Shown here piece after piece: positions 33,545 to 36,203 of a DNA stretch of 36,203 nt; the first letter of the stretch is position 1, and each line of letters opens with the position of its first letter. The stretch is taken from NCBI GenBank assembly GCA_021787435.1, contig JAJYLY010000020.1:1-36203 (forward strand), given 5' to 3'. The DNA comes from Pseudomonadota bacterium. GTDB taxonomy: Bacteria; Pseudomonadota; Gammaproteobacteria; Burkholderiales; Gallionellaceae. Below the pieces are notes generated by a model. It saw nothing but the letters and a program-made list of their open reading frames with translations, had not been told where the DNA came from and did no database searches. The translations under genes were made by a program, and so were the position numbers.

Positions 33545-33573
33545 ATTATAGTAAGGCACCATACTTTATGCAA
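33545..33573 (-). promoter_or_regulatory. sigma70 promoter of marR with candidate MarR operator
   Basis: On the minus strand TTGCAT (33573-33568) and TATAAT (33550-33545) are spaced by exactly 17 bases. Almost filling the spacer is AGTATGGTGCCTTACT (33565-33550), a palindrome AGTAnGGnnCCnTACT matching in 12 of 16 positions, of the size MarR dimers bind. Repressor bound here would block RNA polymerase, giving autoregulation of the efflux operon. Confidence 0.75.
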
Positions 33574-33619
33574 GCGAAATTTCATCAGCCAACTCATCAT
33601 GCTAAAGTCCAAGGAGATA

Positions 33620-33744
33620 CTGATTTATTCGGTTTTGTCGTTCCCGCACCCGATTACACTATTCGAGTGTAAGCTGCGGCGGGAATCCATTAGTTGAATA
33701 AAGGCGCTGGCTCCCTGCTTCTTCTGGGAAGACGAATAAATCAG
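33620..33744. repeat. 125-bp element with perfect 12-bp inverted ends
   Basis: CTGATTTATTCG (33620-33631) and CGAATAAATCAG (33733-33744) are perfect inverted repeats. Nested inside are TTCCCGC / GCGGGAA (33641-33647 / 33679-33685) and TTACACT / AGTGTAA (33654-33660 / 33666-33672) with loop ATTCG. The inner TTCCCGC...GCGGGAATCC resembles palindromic repeats common in proteobacterial intergenic DNA. It may be a MITE, or serve as terminator for the gsp operon, whose last stop is eight bases away. Confidence 0.65.
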
Positions 33745-33751
33745 CACCCTA

Positions 33752-34696
33752 CTAATAAGTCCTATTCCAGAGCGGTCTTGTGGACATGCCATCGCGTTTG
33801 ATCAATGCCTGCACCTGCAGCTCGGCTCGCTTCATTCGCACCACTCCATCAATCAGAAAATAATTGGTCGAAACCGCTACTTCGTTGATCGATGAAGATG
33901 AAGGCGGCATGTATGCCTGCAGCCTCAGGGTAAAGTCTGCAAGATTGATGAAGCTGGCCGTACTTCGGTTTGCCACCAGCGCATACGCACTGTCCAGTGT
34001 AAGCCCGTCGACTCTGGCTGCCAGCACCTCGGCAGGAGCAGTGTTTACATTGACCGGCGTGGCTTGCGGCAGAAAAATCACAAAATCCTTCAACACGCCA
34101 AGTATCTTTGGCGTAAATCCCGGCACGTCGAGCAAATCATCCACCTGGGTAAAGCTGATGAATTGCGGGGCACCGCCTGGCACTGCCATACTAGCCTGGG
34201 TGGACAGCATGGCGCCAGCAGTCGCTTGTGCCAATGCCGGATTCAGCTGAAGAATGGCAAGCAACCTTTGAAATGCGCTGACCTCAACGGGATTGATTGT
34301 CCCGTTATCACACAAATTAGTCAGATTAAGACGCGCCTGGGCGTCGCTGATGCTGCCTGACAAGGTGGCATCGCTGACACCATCATATTCAGCGAACGAA
34401 TTGAGTGGCATTTCAACAAGCGGCACCGCCCACGGTTCATCCAGGCTGTCGACGCTGGAGTGCCTTGCATCCTCACGAAGAATGAGGCCGGCCCAATCGA
34501 TCGCATCCAGCATTATCCATTGACTTTGGGATTGCAAACGCTGATTTTCGATTGAACGGATCTGCACTTGTTGTTGCCAAAAAAGATTGCTGACGAGCGT
34601 GACTGCCAGCGCCGTCAACAAAAGCGCCATGATCACAGCGACACCCCGCTGCCGGTTAAATGAAATCCCCGTCCGCAAGGCTGGTTGCATCTTCAT
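33752..34696 (-). CDS. gspK: Type II secretion minor pseudopilin GspK
   Basis: The 314-residue protein has a prepilin leader with the cleavage region QRGVAVIMALLLTALAVTLV, in which Val replaces the usual residue after Gly as is common for GspK (it lacks the Glu5 of other pseudopilins). The body has the GspK domain with SISDAQARLNLTNL, the helical insertion (VEVSAFQRLLAILQLNPA) and PVNVNTAPAEVLAARVDGL. GspK caps the pseudopilus tip with GspI and GspJ. Its ATG overlaps the gspJ stop (ATGA). It ends the visible operon. Confidence 0.93.
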   Translation of the reverse strand: MKMQPALRTGISFNRQRGVAVIMALLLTALAVTLVSNLFWQQQVQIRSIENQRLQSQSQWIMLDAIDWAGLILREDARHSSVDSLDEPWAVPLVEMPLNSFAEYDGVSDATLSGSISDAQARLNLTNLCDNGTINPVEVSAFQRLLAILQLNPALAQATAGAMLSTQASMAVPGGAPQFISFTQVDDLLDVPGFTPKILGVLKDFVIFLPQATPVNVNTAPAEVLAARVDGLTLDSAYALVANRSTASFINLADFTLRLQAYMPPSSSSINEVAVSTNYFLIDGVVRMKRAELQVQALIKRDGMSTRPLWNRTY

Positions 34697-35313
34697 ATTG
34701 CACCCAGCAAAAATATTTTTTGCAGACCGGCGTTATAACGCTGCAGTTTCAGGGTGACCTCAAGGCCTGTCGGCAGAGAAGGATTCTTGTCCTGGGCAGG
34801 CTTGATCTGGCTGACGCTGGTGCGCCAGCCGCTGTTGTCATTAAACCATAGCCGCATTGTCAAATTATCGACATCAGATAGCAGCACCACTGCCGGGCTT
34901 GCATCGGTGTCATTTTCTGCGGCCTGCCAGTATGTATCCAGCACTTTCAAATTTCTTGTTGCTGCAGATTCCGTGCGCGTCAGCACACCGCCGCCTAGCC
35001 GATATGCGACAACTTGCAGGCGCGACGGCTGGTTGTCCGAATATACATTGCGTATCAGCGTGATCCGCCCTGGAGCAACGTCAAGCGTCACCCTGTTTCG
35101 CAAACTCGTGGAAACTGCAAAGTGCGCGCAATCGCTTTGCATCTGGGCGAAGGCGAGTTGCATTCCCCGGGTCTGTTCAACGTCATTGCTGATGGCAATG
35201 CGCGCACGCACGATGCCATCCAGTCCGCGCCAGCCCAACACAGCGACAAGCCCAAGTATGCTGATCGCAACCAGCAACTCTATCAGCGTAAAGCCGCGGC
35301 TGTTATTGCGCAT
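34693..35313 (-). CDS. gspJ: Type II secretion minor pseudopilin GspJ
   Basis: The 206-residue protein starts MRNNSRG and the N-methylation helix FTLIELLVAISILGLVAVLG, the class III prepilin site with Glu5. The C-terminal part (GRITLIRNVYSDNQPSRLQV, LTMRLWFNDNSGW) is the GspJ domain. It joins GspI and GspK in the tip complex of the pseudopilus that pushes folded proteins through the outer-membrane secretin. It overlaps gspI by 11 bases and gspK by four. Confidence 0.94.
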   Translation of the reverse strand: MRNNSRGFTLIELLVAISILGLVAVLGWRGLDGIVRARIAISNDVEQTRGMQLAFAQMQSDCAHFAVSTSLRNRVTLDVAPGRITLIRNVYSDNQPSRLQVVAYRLGGGVLTRTESAATRNLKVLDTYWQAAENDTDASPAVVLLSDVDNLTMRLWFNDNSGWRTSVSQIKPAQDKNPSLPTGLEVTLKLQRYNAGLQKIFLLGAI

Positions 35314-35692
35314 TCGTCACCACCTGAGACAGCCTGGTGATGCAATCCCCCTGCTTCTCGAACACACAAACATCCACGCGGCGAAAAAAAGGATTTTGCG
35401 TGACGGATACATTTTCCGTGCACACCAGTGGCAAATCTCCCTGCGCACAGGCAAAATTTCGCTGTCCCAGCGGCGGCCATTCATGACTCAGCCGAAGCTG
35501 CGAGAGCCGGTTTTCCGCAGACCAGCTCGCCATCATCGCAGTTCGCATGTGCGAGCTATTCTGCGTCAGGCTGCCAATCGCACGCAGGCTGGCGCCCAAA
35601 GCAGTGCCGACAATGACCAGCGCCACCAGCACCTCAAGCAGGGTAAAACCGGCGCTGTAAAGTTTCAGGCTGTTGCATGAAGCGCGCTTCAT
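35303..35692 (-). CDS. gspI: Type II secretion minor pseudopilin GspI
   Basis: The 129-residue protein has the leader MKRASCNSLKLYSAG and prepilin helix FTLLEVLVALVIVGTALGAS, then SSHMRTAMMASWSAENRLSQ and LRLSHEWPPLGQ, typical of GspI (TxA...A...NxxxxxxL). Five cysteines in the C-terminal half (ACAQGD, VCTE, VCVF, GDC) suggest disulphides. The start at 35692 is one base after the gspH stop; the frame is open further upstream but lies inside gspH. Confidence 0.93.
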   Translation of the reverse strand: MKRASCNSLKLYSAGFTLLEVLVALVIVGTALGASLRAIGSLTQNSSHMRTAMMASWSAENRLSQLRLSHEWPPLGQRNFACAQGDLPLVCTENVSVTQNPFFRRVDVCVFEKQGDCITRLSQVVTNAQ

Positions 35693-35693
35693 A

Positions 35694-36203
35694 TCACTCC
35701 ACCACGAAATGTCCGATACCATCGGCGCGAATTGCGACTTGCGCATCCCCGACAGCAAGCGTCAGAACAAAAGGCTTGTCTACAGGCTCACGACCAAAGA
35801 CGATTCGAACTGGCATTGACTGATCCGTCATGGATGGAATGATGGAAAGCCTGACAGGCGAACGTTTGAATGCCCGTTCGCGCAACAGTTCATCCTTGGG
35901 GTATGGTTGCCAGGCATTATCCTGTCGCAACAGAAAACGATATCGGTCTGCATCTGCCTCGAATGCCACCTGGCGATTCCTTACAATCGCCTCATCGCGT
36001 GCAGCCTGCAGCAACAGCGCAATCCGCTGTGCATCATGTTGCAAAGTTTCGCGTTCCCCGGGCATCGCACTTAAAGTCACGGCACCGAGCGTAATGCCCA
36101 CGATCACCAGAACTATCAATAATTCAAGCAGCGTGAAACCGCTCGATGAACAATTCGCGCTTCGATGCGTTCGATCAGACAGTTTGCTTACAGATAGATC
36201 GGA
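35694..36203 (-). CDS. gspH: Type II secretion minor pseudopilin GspH, 5' end outside the window
   Basis: The frame stays open to the right edge, giving 169 residues without a start codon. It contains the prepilin site SSSG-FTLLELLIVLVIVGITLG followed by a GspH domain (QHDAQRIALLLQAARDEAIV, YRFLLRQDNAWQPY, and a C-terminal VGDAQVAIRADGIGHFVV). About 25 residues precede the cleavage glycine in the window (SDLSVSKLSDRTHRSANC), so the leader is rather long or the start is just beyond. GspH is the first minor pseudopilin in the usual gspG-H-I-J-K order; gspG and the secretion ATPase genes are expected further right. Confidence 0.93.
   Translation of the reverse strand, partial: SDLSVSKLSDRTHRSANCSSSGFTLLELLIVLVIVGITLGAVTLSAMPGERETLQHDAQRIALLLQAARDEAIVRNRQVAFEADADRYRFLLRQDNAWQPYPKDELLRERAFKRSPVRLSIIPSMTDQSMPVRIVFGREPVDKPFVLTLAVGDAQVAIRADGIGHFVVE

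Noticed and set aside
34754..35680. 308-codon open frame on the plus strand opposite gspJ and gspI
   Set aside because: Both pseudopilin genes on the other strand have clear prepilin motifs and coupled starts, and the plus frame has no recognisable domain.

Overview
The window reads as chromosomal DNA of a betaproteobacterium, most likely Nitrosomonadales near Gallionellaceae (Sideroxydans/Gallionella type). This placement is inferred from the divergent bamD / rluD-pgeF synteny, the DUF883-YqjE-YqjK trio, several OmpA/DUF4398 envelope genes, the density of c-di-GMP and PAS signalling genes and a PEP-CTERM protein. No rRNA or marker tree was available. Almost all the DNA is coding and densely packed; the intergenic exceptions are where the unusual structure lies.

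Layout. (1) 1-1330: the end of a histidine-phosphatase gene, then a graveyard: a decayed polyphosphate kinase 2 gene, an IS5-family 5' end that appears to have inserted in it at TTAA, and an internal piece of an IS4-family transposase. (2) 1500-5830: an envelope/stress cluster of small secreted, lipoprotein, OmpA-like and membrane proteins, ending in a DUF883-YqjE-YqjK unit. (3) 5830-12110: a long leader region and a Crp/Fnr-like regulator, followed by a three-PAS hybrid histidine kinase, a REC-PAS protein, a lone PAS protein and a REC-GGDEF diguanylate cyclase. (4) 12110-14500: an accessory island. Two related ~116-bp elements with inverted ends bracket a broken EAL gene and an ice-binding-like PEP-CTERM protein; a tyrosine-recombinase C-terminus and tRNA-Asn(GTT) follow. 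(5) 14636-21875: housekeeping genes, pgeF, rluD, bamD, a Nudix hydrolase, mlaA, a helical protein, an ABC1/UbiB-family gene and htpX. (6) 22004-26110: a second c-di-GMP locus with GGDEF-EAL, HDOD and a FimV-like membrane protein carrying MshEN-like repeats. (7) uvrB. (8) 28344-33573: a MarR-controlled efflux operon (marR, outer-membrane factor, FUSC/AaeB-like, DUF1656, HlyD-like). (9) 33752-36203: the 3' part of a type II secretion pseudopilin operon, gspH-I-J-K.

How the parts may work together. Regions 3 and 6 both make or sense c-di-GMP: one cyclase with an intact I-site, one EAL enzyme with its catalytic residues, and a candidate MshEN effector. Each locus is preceded by a related leader motif, ACAGATGTTTA(T)CAGGGGG, placed in or next to potential hairpins. 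The envelope cluster and the Crp/Fnr gene share another upstream motif, roughly TATGTnnGnTAnCGCACA, found at four places, which suggests common control. The efflux operon has a clear sigma70 promoter with a palindromic candidate operator between its -35 and -10 boxes.

The best candidates for something undescribed are the shared leader motif with a 29-codon leader ORF coupled to the FimV-like gene, the recurrent TAnCGCACA motif, and the paired small inverted-repeat elements around the ice-binding-like gene. None is proven here; each can be tested by the searches given.
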